25,584 nucleotides of DNA from positions 1-25,584 of the IMG/VR virus record IMGVR_UViG_3300042914_001868; one strand, written 5' to 3'. Below, piece by piece: positions 12,294 to 21,046 of this stretch. Each line of letters begins with the position of its first letter. Position 1 is the first letter of the stretch. This stretch comes from a virus. The notes beneath the pieces are model-generated. The model saw nothing but the letters and a program-made list of their open reading frames with translations, did no database searches and was not told where the DNA came from. Position numbers and translations under genes: made by a program.

Positions 12294-13309
12294 TAAACGT
12301 CATAATTGACAAAGTCGTTGTAGTTGAGAGGATAGTTCCCAGCCAAAGCCTGATTTAGGAAATCCTGCTGCGCAAAAGAAGCCTCTCCATAATTATTTGG
12401 GTCGTAATAGTTGTAGCCTGGGGAACCGGGGCTGGACGAGAACGCCCTGCCGATACCGGAGCCGAGAGAAGCCAGCAGAGAGCCTTGACCAGCAGCGCCG
12501 AGCATGCTGCCGATACCAAGGATCGACGCCAGAGGCGACTGAGAGTAAACGCCAGCCTTCGGGCCGACGAACGTCTCGGTCTTCGAGGTGGGCACCGTGT
12601 AGCCACGCAGGAGACCTGATCCAGTCGTTGCCGTTTTGAGCGGGGCATCAAGGATGCTCTGCTGATAAGCCTGCCGTTCTGCGCCAGCTTTGGTCAGCGC
12701 CCCAACACCGGCCAGATCAAGGTCTTGCTGCACTTTCGCAAGCTCGCCCTGAGTACGAGCGGCTTGATTTTGCAGTTGCGCCTCATCCAGAGCGCCTTTC
12801 ATGGCCTCGCTGAAGCCCTTGGAGAGGGCTGCTTGCTGCTGGCCCGTCAGGTTGGCTTGAACGTCCGCAATCGACTGCCCAAGGGCACCGCCATATCCTC
12901 TGCTGCCCAGCCCACCAGTACCGACAAAAGCGGCCTTCATAGTCGGCAGAATATTCCTCTGGAGGTTCTGCTGAGACAGCCTCTCCATCTCGTTGACCAC
13001 ATTGGCCGTGTACGGGTTCATGAGCGCCTGGATGCGCTCAGGAGTGATGCCCGCTGATGCCCTGGATGCAGTCTGCTGCGCAGCAGTCAAGCCGGGCTTG
13101 TAGGCCTCAGCAGCACCGGGCAGAGCACTATAGCCCTGAGTCTGCAAGGGGTCGTAGCCAGCAACGCTTTCTGCGCCGGTACGGCCCATCGCCGTCTGTC
13201 CTGCTTGGCTCAGGGTCGTCAGGTAGTCCTTGTAGTAATCAGGGGCCCGATCAGAGGTGATCGTCGTCGTTCTGACGTCTGGGAGCGGAGAGCCTTGAGT
13301 GATTGACAT
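12287..13309 (-). CDS. structural/ejection-type virion protein
   Basis: A 340-residue protein. After an extended N-terminus, residues 55-200 are helical with MNPYTANVVNEMERLSQQNL and NILPTMKAAFVGTGGLGSRG, a helix-glycine-loop pattern I recall from virion proteins of uncultured podoviruses. A second half is Gly/Ser/Ala-rich with a hydrophobic stretch (LASILGIGSMLGAAGQGSLL, about 260-280) that could insert in a membrane. The C-terminus is unusually rich in Tyr and Asn (YNYYDPNNYG ... YNDFVNYDVYN). It lies between two other large late proteins and is probably part of the ejected set; this is inference. The ATG has AAGGGG upstream. Confidence 0.7.
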   Translation of the reverse strand: MSITQGSPLPDVRTTTITSDRAPDYYKDYLTTLSQAGQTAMGRTGAESVAGYDPLQTQGYSALPGAAEAYKPGLTAAQQTASRASAGITPERIQALMNPYTANVVNEMERLSQQNLQRNILPTMKAAFVGTGGLGSRGYGGALGQSIADVQANLTGQQQAALSKGFSEAMKGALDEAQLQNQAARTQGELAKVQQDLDLAGVGALTKAGAERQAYQQSILDAPLKTATTGSGLLRGYTVPTSKTETFVGPKAGVYSQSPLASILGIGSMLGAAGQGSLLASLGSGIGRAFSSSPGSPGYNYYDPNNYGEASFAQQDFLNQALAGNYPLNYNDFVNYDVYN

Positions 13310-13311
13310 GC

Positions 13312-15891
13312 TTATCCCCTTGCTTTGCTGGGTTTCTTGAGGTAGTCCAGCGGCGACTTCTTGGCCGGCGGTGGAAGGTCTTCTGGATCGCCCGTTCTGT
13401 GATGCGCCCTGATCGCGTGCATCATGTCGTAGAGTTTATCGCTTCCGGCCTTGGTTGAGCCATTTCCGAGAGCAGCAACAACGTCAGCCGGAAAGACAAA
13501 TTCGCCGTCTGCAAGCATGGCCGGGATGTCGTCCGATTGGCCGTCACCCTCTCCGGTCACCGCAGCACCTTCGCGGAAGTCCAGGCGCTGCTTGCCAGCG
13601 TGCTCGATGACGTTCAGGCCACCACCGGCATACTTGCCGTATCGAGTTGTGCCCCCTGCGGCCATCAGAGGCGTTGCAAGACCACCCGCCTTGGCCTGCA
13701 TCTGTTGCCCAAAATAATTGGCCTGAGCAAAATTCTGAGGGTTCTGGTCGTATGAAGCCAGGGTGTTGTCGATGTTGGGCTCTTGACCGTAATTGAAATA
13801 CCCGAATGGCTGATCAAGGCGGTCTGGTTGTGTTGGCATGTTCATGTTGTTTGCCTGCTGCGGCTGTTGAGCCGGTTCATTGACATACGATCCCTCGGAA
13901 ACCATTTCAAGAAAATCTTCCAAAGGCCCTTCAAATTTATCCATTTTTCCATATATCGGCAACCCCGATTTTTGCATCGGCTTGTCAGCAGTTGACGCAG
14001 GAATGGAGTCTGATGTCTGGGGGCCAATCAGGAAATTGAGCGCGCTTGCTGCACCGGCAAAATTGCCGGCGGAAGGCATCAACTGGCCACTACCTCCCCT
14101 GCTGGGCGAGGAGCCCACAGGGACGCAAGACTGAGTGTTGAGGTCGAAGACAAACCCGTCAGGGCACTCCTGCGACTCCTTTTGCTCGTCAGAGTCCGGA
14201 ATGCACATCTGACGGGCTTCGTCCCAATGGAACCCATCCCCGCATCGGTTGTACCCGCCTGGGGCTGTATCCGTGCCACCGGTTGCGGAGAAGTATCCCG
14301 ACTCCTGGGTATTCAGGAGGGCGCTCTCAACCATCTCCTCAACCTGATCCTCAGACAGCGAATACGTTCCGCCTTCTTCGTTGATGCCGATGGCCGTTCC
14401 GTCATCGTTGACAAAGATGCGGTCTTTGTTGACGACGTTCTGCCACTGGCTGGTGTACCCGCCCTCATCCATGATGCGCTTGAGGTTCTGGTTGTATTCG
14501 TTCCAGTACTCTCCGACATCAATCGTTGATCCGGGCAGATTTAATTCTGCCGGCTTGTTTTCCAGGCTTTCAAGGTAGCGCTGCCATTCTGCGGCAGCAC
14601 GCTGCTGCGGGTTCAGATCGGACTTGTAAATGTCAAAGTCAACCGCATCCAATATATCTCCGCTGGAAATATATTTGTTCAGGATTTCTTGTGTCGGGTC
14701 TTCCCCGAACTTTCCCCTGTAGCGTTCGCTTGCGGTGGTGATCTCCCCAAGTGTCTTCTTCGCAATCTCAGCGTTCTCAGCCTCTGCGGCATTGAATGCA
14801 TCAATGGCCTTTGTGAGGTTGGATTCCTTCTCCTGAAAATTGGTTTGCAGATCAGGTATTCTGTCTTGCAAAGCAGTAATCTGATCCTTCAATGGAGCAA
14901 GAGACGCAAGAACTACTTCTTGTCGATTCTGATAGCTCTCAAAAATTTTGGCGATATTGCTGTCAAGAGCAATTGCCTCGTTGTAAAGATCGGCTTTTAC
15001 TGGCGCAGTATTGCCGTCCTTATCAACGCCGCCTGCAAACAAAGAATCGTAGTTGTTGTATTTGTTGGCCAGATCCTCGTACTGCTTCGACAGGTCTTGT
15101 ATTTCAGCGTACTGATCTTGCAGCGGCTTTATGCCTTGGTTGTACTCTGCAACCAGTTTTTCCTGCTGAGACAGGACATCCGAAAATTCTGTTCGGGCAG
15201 CCTTGTATTCATCATTTGCGGTCTGGGTGGTCGAGCCAAGATCGCGCATCCCCCTGGCCATCGCCTCTGCACCAGAACCGATGAACGAGTTCAAAACGGC
15301 TGGTGCAATACTCTCTACGTTGCCGCCAGAAAGAATAGTCGTAGCCAGCGCAGTCTTTGCCGCCCGCTGTGCCGCAGCCTCCATTGCGTTTGCAGGAGGG
15401 CCAAATCCGGGCACGTCCTTGACGGCGTAATTGACGGTCTCCATCAAGCCGGATGTCAGGGCTCCACCAAGGCCGCCCTTTATCAGTGCATCAACCGGAT
15501 CTTCGCCGGTCAACAGAGCCGATGTACCAGAAACGATTGCGCTACTGGCCGCCTGACCGGCAACGCGGCCCATAGCATCCGCAACCGACTTGCTCACAAG
15601 GCTCTCGGTTCCGCTGCTCAGGATGGATTCAGAAACGGATGACGCGACAGACGATGCAATGGAGGCTCCGGCATATGACGACACGCCACCAAGAACGGCA
15701 GACTTCAAGACATCGCTTGCATCACCGCCTTGAATCGCCGTAATGCCACCGGATACAACACCAGCCCCGATTGCGGTAGCCGCAGCCGTACCGACAAGGC
15801 TTGTCGCGCCGATTGCAGTGGCAATGCTACCGCCAATAGTGGTCAACGCACCGGAGTAACCAAGACCCGCCATTACTACGGCTGCTGGCAT
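13312..15891 (-). CDS. large internal virion protein with Cys-rich repeats and DDIPAML motif
   Basis: An 859-residue protein with four zones. Residues 1-220 are Ala/Gly/Ser-rich and hydrophobic, typical of proteins that enter membranes. Residues 225-400 are a long coiled coil. Residues 550-594 hold two cysteine repeats of the form C-x-D-G-F-x-W/F-D ... C-x-P. The C-terminal 100 residues contain DDIPAMLADGEFVFPADVVA and ALGNGSTKAG, a signature widespread in large structural proteins of uncultured phages. This combination suits an ejection protein of a short-tailed phage, but tape-measure or scaffold roles are not excluded. GGAG lies six bases before the ATG, and the gene ends just before the 340-residue gene. 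Confidence 0.75.
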   Translation of the reverse strand: MPAAVVMAGLGYSGALTTIGGSIATAIGATSLVGTAAATAIGAGVVSGGITAIQGGDASDVLKSAVLGGVSSYAGASIASSVASSVSESILSSGTESLVSKSVADAMGRVAGQAASSAIVSGTSALLTGEDPVDALIKGGLGGALTSGLMETVNYAVKDVPGFGPPANAMEAAAQRAAKTALATTILSGGNVESIAPAVLNSFIGSGAEAMARGMRDLGSTTQTANDEYKAARTEFSDVLSQQEKLVAEYNQGIKPLQDQYAEIQDLSKQYEDLANKYNNYDSLFAGGVDKDGNTAPVKADLYNEAIALDSNIAKIFESYQNRQEVVLASLAPLKDQITALQDRIPDLQTNFQEKESNLTKAIDAFNAAEAENAEIAKKTLGEITTASERYRGKFGEDPTQEILNKYISSGDILDAVDFDIYKSDLNPQQRAAAEWQRYLESLENKPAELNLPGSTIDVGEYWNEYNQNLKRIMDEGGYTSQWQNVVNKDRIFVNDDGTAIGINEEGGTYSLSEDQVEEMVESALLNTQESGYFSATGGTDTAPGGYNRCGDGFHWDEARQMCIPDSDEQKESQECPDGFVFDLNTQSCVPVGSSPSRGGSGQLMPSAGNFAGAASALNFLIGPQTSDSIPASTADKPMQKSGLPIYGKMDKFEGPLEDFLEMVSEGSYVNEPAQQPQQANNMNMPTQPDRLDQPFGYFNYGQEPNIDNTLASYDQNPQNFAQANYFGQQMQAKAGGLATPLMAAGGTTRYGKYAGGGLNVIEHAGKQRLDFREGAAVTGEGDGQSDDIPAMLADGEFVFPADVVAALGNGSTKAGSDKLYDMMHAIRAHHRTGDPEDLPPPAKKSPLDYLKKPSKARG

Positions 15892-16311
15892 TTATAGCTC
15901 CACCACAAACACGTTAAGTTTCATGCCCTCGTAGTCGGCCTTGTACTGCTTGATCGGCAGATCAATCATTTTGGCCAACTTCTTGAACCGCTCGTCTTCG
16001 GCATAGGTGTAGGCAGTCTTCACGCCGATGTTCTTGAGATACTTGGACAACTCCAAGAAATCATTGGCCATGTCCCGTGGCCGCTTCTCTTCGCCGATGG
16101 TATGGACTTCAACCACACCCTCGCTCCTGACCAAAATCAGGAACAAAACATTTCCGAGGTGGACGAGCTTCGCACCATCGTCCTGTAGGACGCGGGCCAG
16201 CCTGCCCATCATCTCCTGAGCCTCTTCCTCCGTTTTTGTGATCCCGCGGAAATACTCAAGGGCGATTCTGTTCGCCTCTTGGACTTCCTGATCCTCTGTC
16301 TGGTATTCCAT
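15892..16311 (-). CDS. small virion-associated protein, possibly GNAT-like
   Basis: A 139-residue protein. After an acidic helical start (YQTEDQEVQEANRIALEYFR), it has beta-like strands (LVHLGNVLFLILVRSEGVVE), a helix (MANDFLELSKYLKNIGVKTA), TYAEDERFKKLAKMIDLPI and a last strand KLNVFVVEL. This order of strand, helix, strand, helix and strand recalls an acetyltransferase-like (GNAT) fold, as in T7 gp13, a small internal virion protein of almost the same length. The acetyl-CoA loop is not clearly present. Position among large ejection-type genes supports a virion or assembly role. Low certainty on fold. Confidence 0.65.
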   Translation of the reverse strand: MEYQTEDQEVQEANRIALEYFRGITKTEEEAQEMMGRLARVLQDDGAKLVHLGNVLFLILVRSEGVVEVHTIGEEKRPRDMANDFLELSKYLKNIGVKTAYTYAEDERFKKLAKMIDLPIKQYKADYEGMKLNVFVVEL

Positions 16312-16322
16312 GTCAGTTGCCG

Positions 16323-16583
16323 TCAGGTTGTTTGCACCGCAGGGTTCACCGCTGAAACCAGGGCCTGGGCCCAGTCATACCAATTGTCGAAGTCGTCCGT
16401 CATCGGGATCGCTTCGTTAGAGAACACGTCAATCGCACCTAAGCCGTTGCCCCACTTCTTCCAGTCGGTGGTTGCGTCAGGGATCGAAAGCTGCTGCGCC
16501 GCATACAACTCGACCATGAGGCAGGCCCACGACTCAAAAGTGTGATACCTGGGGTCATAGACCTGAGCCGGATTAAGGGCCAT
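16323..16583 (-). CDS. small late protein, function unknown
   Basis: An 86-residue, aromatic-rich acidic protein (RYHTFESWACLMVELYAAQQ, WKKWGNGLGAIDVF, DDFDNWYDWAQALVSAVNP). It has no signal peptide or membrane segment. Its start overlaps the end of the gp10-like gene by 11 bases with GTGAGG just upstream, and it sits between tail and ejection proteins. A minor virion component or an assembly factor is likely from context alone. Confidence 0.7.
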   Translation of the reverse strand: MALNPAQVYDPRYHTFESWACLMVELYAAQQLSIPDATTDWKKWGNGLGAIDVFSNEAIPMTDDFDNWYDWAQALVSAVNPAVQTT

Positions 16584-18786
16584 ACGGCCTCACGTCGCCC
16601 ACCTCGGCGTTCAGGAGCAGCCTACCCAGTTGATAGTCGCCGCCGGCCACATCAGAGATGAACCGCAGGCGCAACTCTCGGCGCTGCTCACGCATGTCGA
16701 TCTTGCCGGTGTTCGGGCCAAAAATGTACGGGTCAGACTCCTTGTCCTCCCCTTGAGCGAAAGGCCGTCCGGTCACGATCACCGACATCTCGCCTTCTTG
16801 CAAGAAGTCGGGCTCAATCCGCTCGATCCTGAGCCATCGGTTCGGGCCTTCAGCGGCAGGCTGAGACGGGCCACCAGCGGTCAAGCTCAGGTCGCTGGTC
16901 TCGAAGTAGCTGCGGATGGCCGACACGTTTTGGCCCTCGACATCGTCGGTTCCGATCTCGTGCTGGTACAAACGAACCAGCCCGGCAGGGGTCGAAAACG
17001 TCAACGCAGCCGTTCCGCTTGCGGTGGCCGCAGCAGACATCTCAATGGCCTGGGCATAAATCGCCGACACGGGGATTGCGAATCCAGAGCCGGATCCGCC
17101 CAGGTTGGTGTTGCTCGCGCTCAGGATGTCGCCGATCTCATATCCTGCCCCGCGATCCGTAACCGTCACCGTCGTCACCTGACCACCAACGACAGAAATC
17201 GTCGCCCTTGCACCCATTCCAGAACCACCCGTAAGGGGCACGTTGGTGTAGACAGCATTCACATATCCAGACCCAGGGGTGATCGTACCGAGGGTCTTGA
17301 TGTTGCTCGACGTAATGGCGACGACGGTCGTGCCGGTCGGGATGTTCGATCCGGAGATGACTTGATTTATGGCGGCCTGCGTGTTGTAGGTGTCAAGGTA
17401 CAAAAACTCGCTGCCCGAAACCTCAGTGAAGTTGTCCACAAAAACGGCTTCGGCCTCGCTGGCATCCCAGTTGGCCGCGATGGGGAACGCAAACACCTGG
17501 GAGAAGTACCCGGCAGACCGACGGGCACCAAGGGCCTGCCCGGCGTCATACCAGACGTTCTCGCGCACGTTGTAGATGATTGCGTCGGTGCATTCGGTCG
17601 CGTCCCCGCGGGGGTAGAACCACCAGATCTCTCCGTACCTGGGTACCTTGGTCACCCAGACCTTCTGGCGCTGGGAGTAGTTCAGGTTGTCGAAGAAGTA
17701 GTTCTGGTTCATGCTGTTCGGGATTTCCTTGACCACACCGTTGTAGAGAAGGAACCGGTCAACACCGCACCAGTAGTAGATCCCGTCGTACTCGATGGCC
17801 GACTGGGACGACAAGATTGAGGACTGGCTGCTGATGATGTCATAGCGCCAGTATTGGGGAGGGGTTCCCGTGCCGCCGATAAACGACACGCGGATGAGGC
17901 TGTCAAGGCTCCAAAACAGCCCAGAAGGCGCGTTGGAGCCACCCCTGACGGGTAGCCCTTGGACGATCTTTCCGGTGGCCACGTTGGTCGCATTGGCGTC
18001 CGCAGAGACCCAGTCATCCAAGTTGCCGGCAGAGCAATTTTGGATCAGGCCGTTGTTGCCGTACACAAACAGGTACGGGTGCAGGGACACCACGCCGCCG
18101 GAGACGGAGATGTTGTTGTCGAACGTGACGGTCACCGTAGCCGAAGCCGTAGCGTTGTTGGAAATCGTCACGCTCGTCGTCGAGACAGACACCACGGTAG
18201 TGTTGGCAGGGATACCCGCACCGGTCACAGTCTGCCCAGCACCGACAAAAGGATTCACTGCGGCCAGGGTGATGACGTTGTTGCCGCTTACGGTCGTTGC
18301 CGAGTCGGTAAAAACGCCGACCTTGGACATGGTCGAGCCGTTGATGTTTCCAGCCAAAACAGGGGTGTTGGCGGTGCTGTCAATCGCAACAAGATTCTTC
18401 CCAGGATGGGCAACAATTGTTTGCAGGCCAGACCCAGTGACATCGTAAAAGCCGTCGAACTGCCAAAGGTTCAATGGAGACGCGGTAAAGTTGGACAGCG
18501 TGAAATTGGTCACGCCGGCACCGATACCGTTGTCGTCAATGACCAGAACTTGCAAGCCGTCGCTGTACCCGCTGAAGATGGAATTGAACGAGTCTTGAGG
18601 GTTGACCCAGATGCCGCGAGAAGGCCCGCTCAAGCCGTCAGAGATGACCCGGTAGCCGCCGATCTTCCTGGGTCGGCCACGCTGAAAGCGCACCCACTGC
18701 CCATCGTTGTAGAAAATCTTGTCGTAAACGGTACCGTCACGCTGGATTCCAGCCCGCGTGTCGAGCGAGAAGACCTTCTGCGTCAT
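16573..18786 (-). CDS. P22 gp10-like packaged-DNA stabilisation (tail hub) protein with inserted beta domains
   Basis: A 737-residue beta-rich protein. The N-terminus (GQWVRFQRGRPRKIGGYRVI) sets up a gp10-like propeller. The centre has YDGIYYWCGVDRFLLYNGVV, then KVWVTKVPRYGEIWWFYPRG and DAIIYNVRENVWYDAG, similar in order to the P22 gp10 core, and the C-terminus (RELRLRFISD ... GRLLLNAEVGD) matches its closing strands. Two G-T-T-V-V-type beta modules are inserted, near residues 160-235 and 470-610; the second is itself interrupted by a GSGY-type module (about 498-577). Known gp10 proteins plug the tail channel and anchor the needle or fibres. This gene is adjacent to an adaptor and ejection genes, as expected. 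Its ATG directly follows the upstream stop codon. Confidence 0.78.
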   Translation of the reverse strand: MTQKVFSLDTRAGIQRDGTVYDKIFYNDGQWVRFQRGRPRKIGGYRVISDGLSGPSRGIWVNPQDSFNSIFSGYSDGLQVLVIDDNGIGAGVTNFTLSNFTASPLNLWQFDGFYDVTGSGLQTIVAHPGKNLVAIDSTANTPVLAGNINGSTMSKVGVFTDSATTVSGNNVITLAAVNPFVGAGQTVTGAGIPANTTVVSVSTTSVTISNNATASATVTVTFDNNISVSGGVVSLHPYLFVYGNNGLIQNCSAGNLDDWVSADANATNVATGKIVQGLPVRGGSNAPSGLFWSLDSLIRVSFIGGTGTPPQYWRYDIISSQSSILSSQSAIEYDGIYYWCGVDRFLLYNGVVKEIPNSMNQNYFFDNLNYSQRQKVWVTKVPRYGEIWWFYPRGDATECTDAIIYNVRENVWYDAGQALGARRSAGYFSQVFAFPIAANWDASEAEAVFVDNFTEVSGSEFLYLDTYNTQAAINQVISGSNIPTGTTVVAITSSNIKTLGTITPGSGYVNAVYTNVPLTGGSGMGARATISVVGGQVTTVTVTDRGAGYEIGDILSASNTNLGGSGSGFAIPVSAIYAQAIEMSAAATASGTAALTFSTPAGLVRLYQHEIGTDDVEGQNVSAIRSYFETSDLSLTAGGPSQPAAEGPNRWLRIERIEPDFLQEGEMSVIVTGRPFAQGEDKESDPYIFGPNTGKIDMREQRRELRLRFISDVAGGDYQLGRLLLNAEVGDVRPYGP

Positions 18787-20022
18787 TTAGAACGCCCCGC
18801 CTTGAACGCCGCCGCTGAAGATGCCCGTGCCGGTAATCGACAAGCCGGTGGTCGTCAGACCAAAATACTTCGCACCAAGCACGGCGATACCGAACTCGCC
18901 AGAGCCTGGGCGATAAATGCCGGTCGATGTCTCGCTTGCGAAGTTGAGCGCAGGTGCGCCAACAGAGCCATCAACCAAGGATATATTGGAAGCGCCAGCG
19001 GCAATCGTTGAGGCGTTGAGCAGGTTGACGGAGTCGCACAGCAAGATAACCTGCTGACCAGCGGGAACGGTTGCCGTTGCACCACCAGAGCCGGTGGTGA
19101 ACGTGATCTGATACCCGGATCCACCACCATCGGTCTGGTTTGTGATGTAGTAAACCTGAACTGTCTGCGGCAGGGTGACCGTCACGTTGCCAGAAAGCGT
19201 GCCGGTGTACTTTTGCACCACGTTGGATGCTTCAGACGAGGTCAGGGTGTACGAGCCAGAAACAACCGCCTTGGTCAACTGCGTGAAGTTGAACTGCGTG
19301 CTGCGACCCAGGCCGACCGTGTAGAAGGCGCTTCCAGAGCAGACGATGAAAGCCGAATCAGCCGGCTGCAAGGAAATGCTCGCAAGGCCGTTGATCAAGC
19401 CAGAAGCCGGGCTGACAGCCAAGGCCCCGGTTCCGCTGTTGCGGATCATCAGGAACCAGTCGTTTCCAAGGGTCGATGCACCCGTCAGGCTCAAGGTTCC
19501 AGATCCGCCCGTCCAAACGTAGGAGGCCGCTCGGTCAGAGGCCAGAGCCGTGTAATTGGACGCAAATGTCTGAACCGTATGGGACTGATTGAGGGTCGTG
19601 GACAGAGCCTTGAGGCCATACCCTGCCAGGGTCGAAGCATCTGCGCTTGAGCTTCCCACGCCGAAGGAAATGACCCCCCAGGTGCCCGATTCAGTGGCGT
19701 TGCTGGTGATATAGATGTACTTGGCCTCGCCAGAAGCCACAGCAATGATGGTGTTGCCGTTGTAGTCGGCCACCGTGAAGGTGGTAGCGCCGACGTTGCG
19801 GATCAGCGCATCCTGACCGACAGAGGCTTGATTGGCCGGCGGCATCTTGAGCAGCAGGCTGCCCGCCGTGGCCGAGACGTTCATGATCCTGGCGGCAGCA
19901 TTGTCCGTGTCGCTGCCGTTGATCGGCCAGGACAGGGTCGTGGTGACGCTCAGGGTAATGGCACGGAACGATACGTCCGTCGGCTGGATCACCTGACCGG
20001 TGAAAGGGCTGGTAAAGCTCAT
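18787..20022 (-). CDS. tail-fibre-like beta-structured virion protein
   Basis: A 411-residue, Ser/Thr/Gly/Ala-rich protein almost free of helix. It contains three similar beta segments (SLLLKMPPANQASVGQDALI, about 55-120; YVWTGGSGTLSLTGAST, about 165-235; and YTGTLSGNVTVTLPQT, about 265-330), the kind of repeats found in phage fibre and baseplate-decorating proteins. The last 70 residues carry the module VGAPALNFASETSTGIYRPG, also present in two other genes of this window. It lies between the adaptor and the gp10-like gene with an ATGA overlap. It is likely an accessory tail or fibre protein. Confidence 0.75.
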   Translation of the reverse strand: MSFTSPFTGQVIQPTDVSFRAITLSVTTTLSWPINGSDTDNAAARIMNVSATAGSLLLKMPPANQASVGQDALIRNVGATTFTVADYNGNTIIAVASGEAKYIYITSNATESGTWGVISFGVGSSSADASTLAGYGLKALSTTLNQSHTVQTFASNYTALASDRAASYVWTGGSGTLSLTGASTLGNDWFLMIRNSGTGALAVSPASGLINGLASISLQPADSAFIVCSGSAFYTVGLGRSTQFNFTQLTKAVVSGSYTLTSSEASNVVQKYTGTLSGNVTVTLPQTVQVYYITNQTDGGGSGYQITFTTGSGGATATVPAGQQVILLCDSVNLLNASTIAAGASNISLVDGSVGAPALNFASETSTGIYRPGSGEFGIAVLGAKYFGLTTTGLSITGTGIFSGGVQGGAF

Positions 20023-20654
20023 GAATCCCTCACAATCGCCTGACGGTCAGCCACCCTGGTGATGTTCTCTTCCTTCAGGACTTGGATGATGCGGTCGTAG
20101 TTGCCCTGCCACATCGGCATGCGTTCGTCGTTCTTGAGGAACGGCATGGCCTGGAGCAGGGAGCCATAAAGCAGCGCCTGGGGAGCATACTGCGTGAACC
20201 AGTTGGACTGGTTGCTGGAGTCAAGAGGCTGCAAACGCTCGTAATACAGAACCTCGTAGTTGTACGCAACGTCAGGCGTCGGGCCGATCAGCCAGTGCTC
20301 GTAGTCGTAGTCGCAGAAGAACTTCGGGGCCGCCTCCTGAGCGGGATCCGGCCAATACTCTCGGATGTACTCGTAGGCGCGGATGAGCACGGGCTGGCGC
20401 TTGCCATCGACCGTGACGTTCATGGAGACAGTTTTTCTCCACCTTGCAGGCTTGGCGATTACGTTTTCGCCCTGCACCATCTGGCTGGTGACCACTTGCA
20501 GATTGCCAAGGAACTTCAGATCGGCGGCAATGATCTGCTCCGCCAGCATGATGAACTGGGGGATCTTGTCAAGGGTGGCCTGATCGGTACGCTCCAGATA
20601 CGACTGGATGTCCTCGACCAAGCTGTCGTATGTCATGACTGCGGCTACGGTCAT
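20019..20654 (-). CDS. head-tail adaptor protein (Ad1/tail-tube-A-like)
   Basis: A 211-residue protein. YDSLVEDIQSYLERTDQATL and IPQFIMLAEQIIAADL form the N-terminal helical bundle of podophage adaptors, followed by beta-rich ARWRKTVSMNVTVDGKRQPV, YEVLYYERLQPLD and the C-terminal helix pair with QALLYGSLLQAMPFLKNDER and YDRIIQVLKEEN. These are typical of the adaptor ring that joins portal and tail. The ATG at 20652-20654 is preceded by AAGG and shares one base with the upstream stop; two GTG codons just upstream are less likely. The family call is from pattern, not search. Confidence 0.78.
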   Translation of the reverse strand: MTVAAVMTYDSLVEDIQSYLERTDQATLDKIPQFIMLAEQIIAADLKFLGNLQVVTSQMVQGENVIAKPARWRKTVSMNVTVDGKRQPVLIRAYEYIREYWPDPAQEAAPKFFCDYDYEHWLIGPTPDVAYNYEVLYYERLQPLDSSNQSNWFTQYAPQALLYGSLLQAMPFLKNDERMPMWQGNYDRIIQVLKEENITRVADRQAIVRDS

Positions 20655-21046
20655 CACCACACCTTCTTCTTGATAGATTCTGGCTGCGGGACAAATTGCT
20701 TGCCCTGTCGCATGCCTTCTCTTTTGGCTCGCGTTGTTGCCGCGTATTCAGAAGGTGTTAACTTCTCTCGTGCCTTTTTGGGCAGATACCGCTCGCCGGT
20801 TGCTTGGGATCCCTGCGTGGACGGCTTTCCAGACTTCGTTCCCCAGTCCTCTTTCGTCCACTGTGAGAGCGAATTATCCGCCTTCTTGGGGCCTTTGTAA
20901 CCCCCCCCAGAAGATTTGTACTTCTGCGTGGCAAGCTGGGCCTTCCTGGCGCTCCATTGCCCAGGAGAACCGCCCTTCCCGCTGGCTTTGACCTGAGAGA
21001 CGATCCTGTCCCATTTTGCCGGGTCTGTCTTCTTTGCCGTGCTCAT
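20654..21046 (-). CDS. DUF5872-like basic protein
   Basis: A 130-residue, very Lys/Arg-rich protein. KWDRIVSQVKASGKGGSPGQ, WSARKAQLATQKYKSSGGGY, SLSQWTKEDWGTKSGKP, RYLPKKAREKLTPSEYAATT and KQFVPQPESIKKK follow the DUF5872 pattern that I recall from giant-virus and phage proteins of unknown function. Its composition suggests binding to DNA or to an acidic surface of the virion. It has no recognisable ribosome site and its ATG overlaps the endolysin stop (ATGA), so translation is coupled. A G8 run (20901-20908 on the plus strand as C8) lies in the Gly-rich turn, a slippage-prone spot, but the frame is intact. Confidence 0.75.
   Translation of the reverse strand: MSTAKKTDPAKWDRIVSQVKASGKGGSPGQWSARKAQLATQKYKSSGGGYKGPKKADNSLSQWTKEDWGTKSGKPSTQGSQATGERYLPKKAREKLTPSEYAATTRAKREGMRQGKQFVPQPESIKKKVW

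Noticed and set aside
14689-15642. 317-codon plus-strand frame opposite the 859-residue late protein
   Set aside because: Cys-, Leu- and Arg-rich antisense product without a plausible ribosome site, inside a strong late gene.
16630-17820. Long open frame (396 codons) on the plus strand opposite the gp10-like gene
   Set aside because: It is rich in Arg, Gly and His, lacks any domain pattern and mirrors a well-supported gene on the other strand; it is a shadow of its GC-rich codons.
17959-19011. 350-codon plus-strand frame across the gp10-like and fibre-like genes
   Set aside because: It spans the junction of two convincing minus-strand genes and has Arg/Gly/Val-rich antisense composition.
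20082-20900. 272-codon plus-strand frame opposite the adaptor gene
   Set aside because: Antisense Val/Leu/Arg-rich composition; the minus strand holds the adaptor and DUF5872-like genes with coupled starts.
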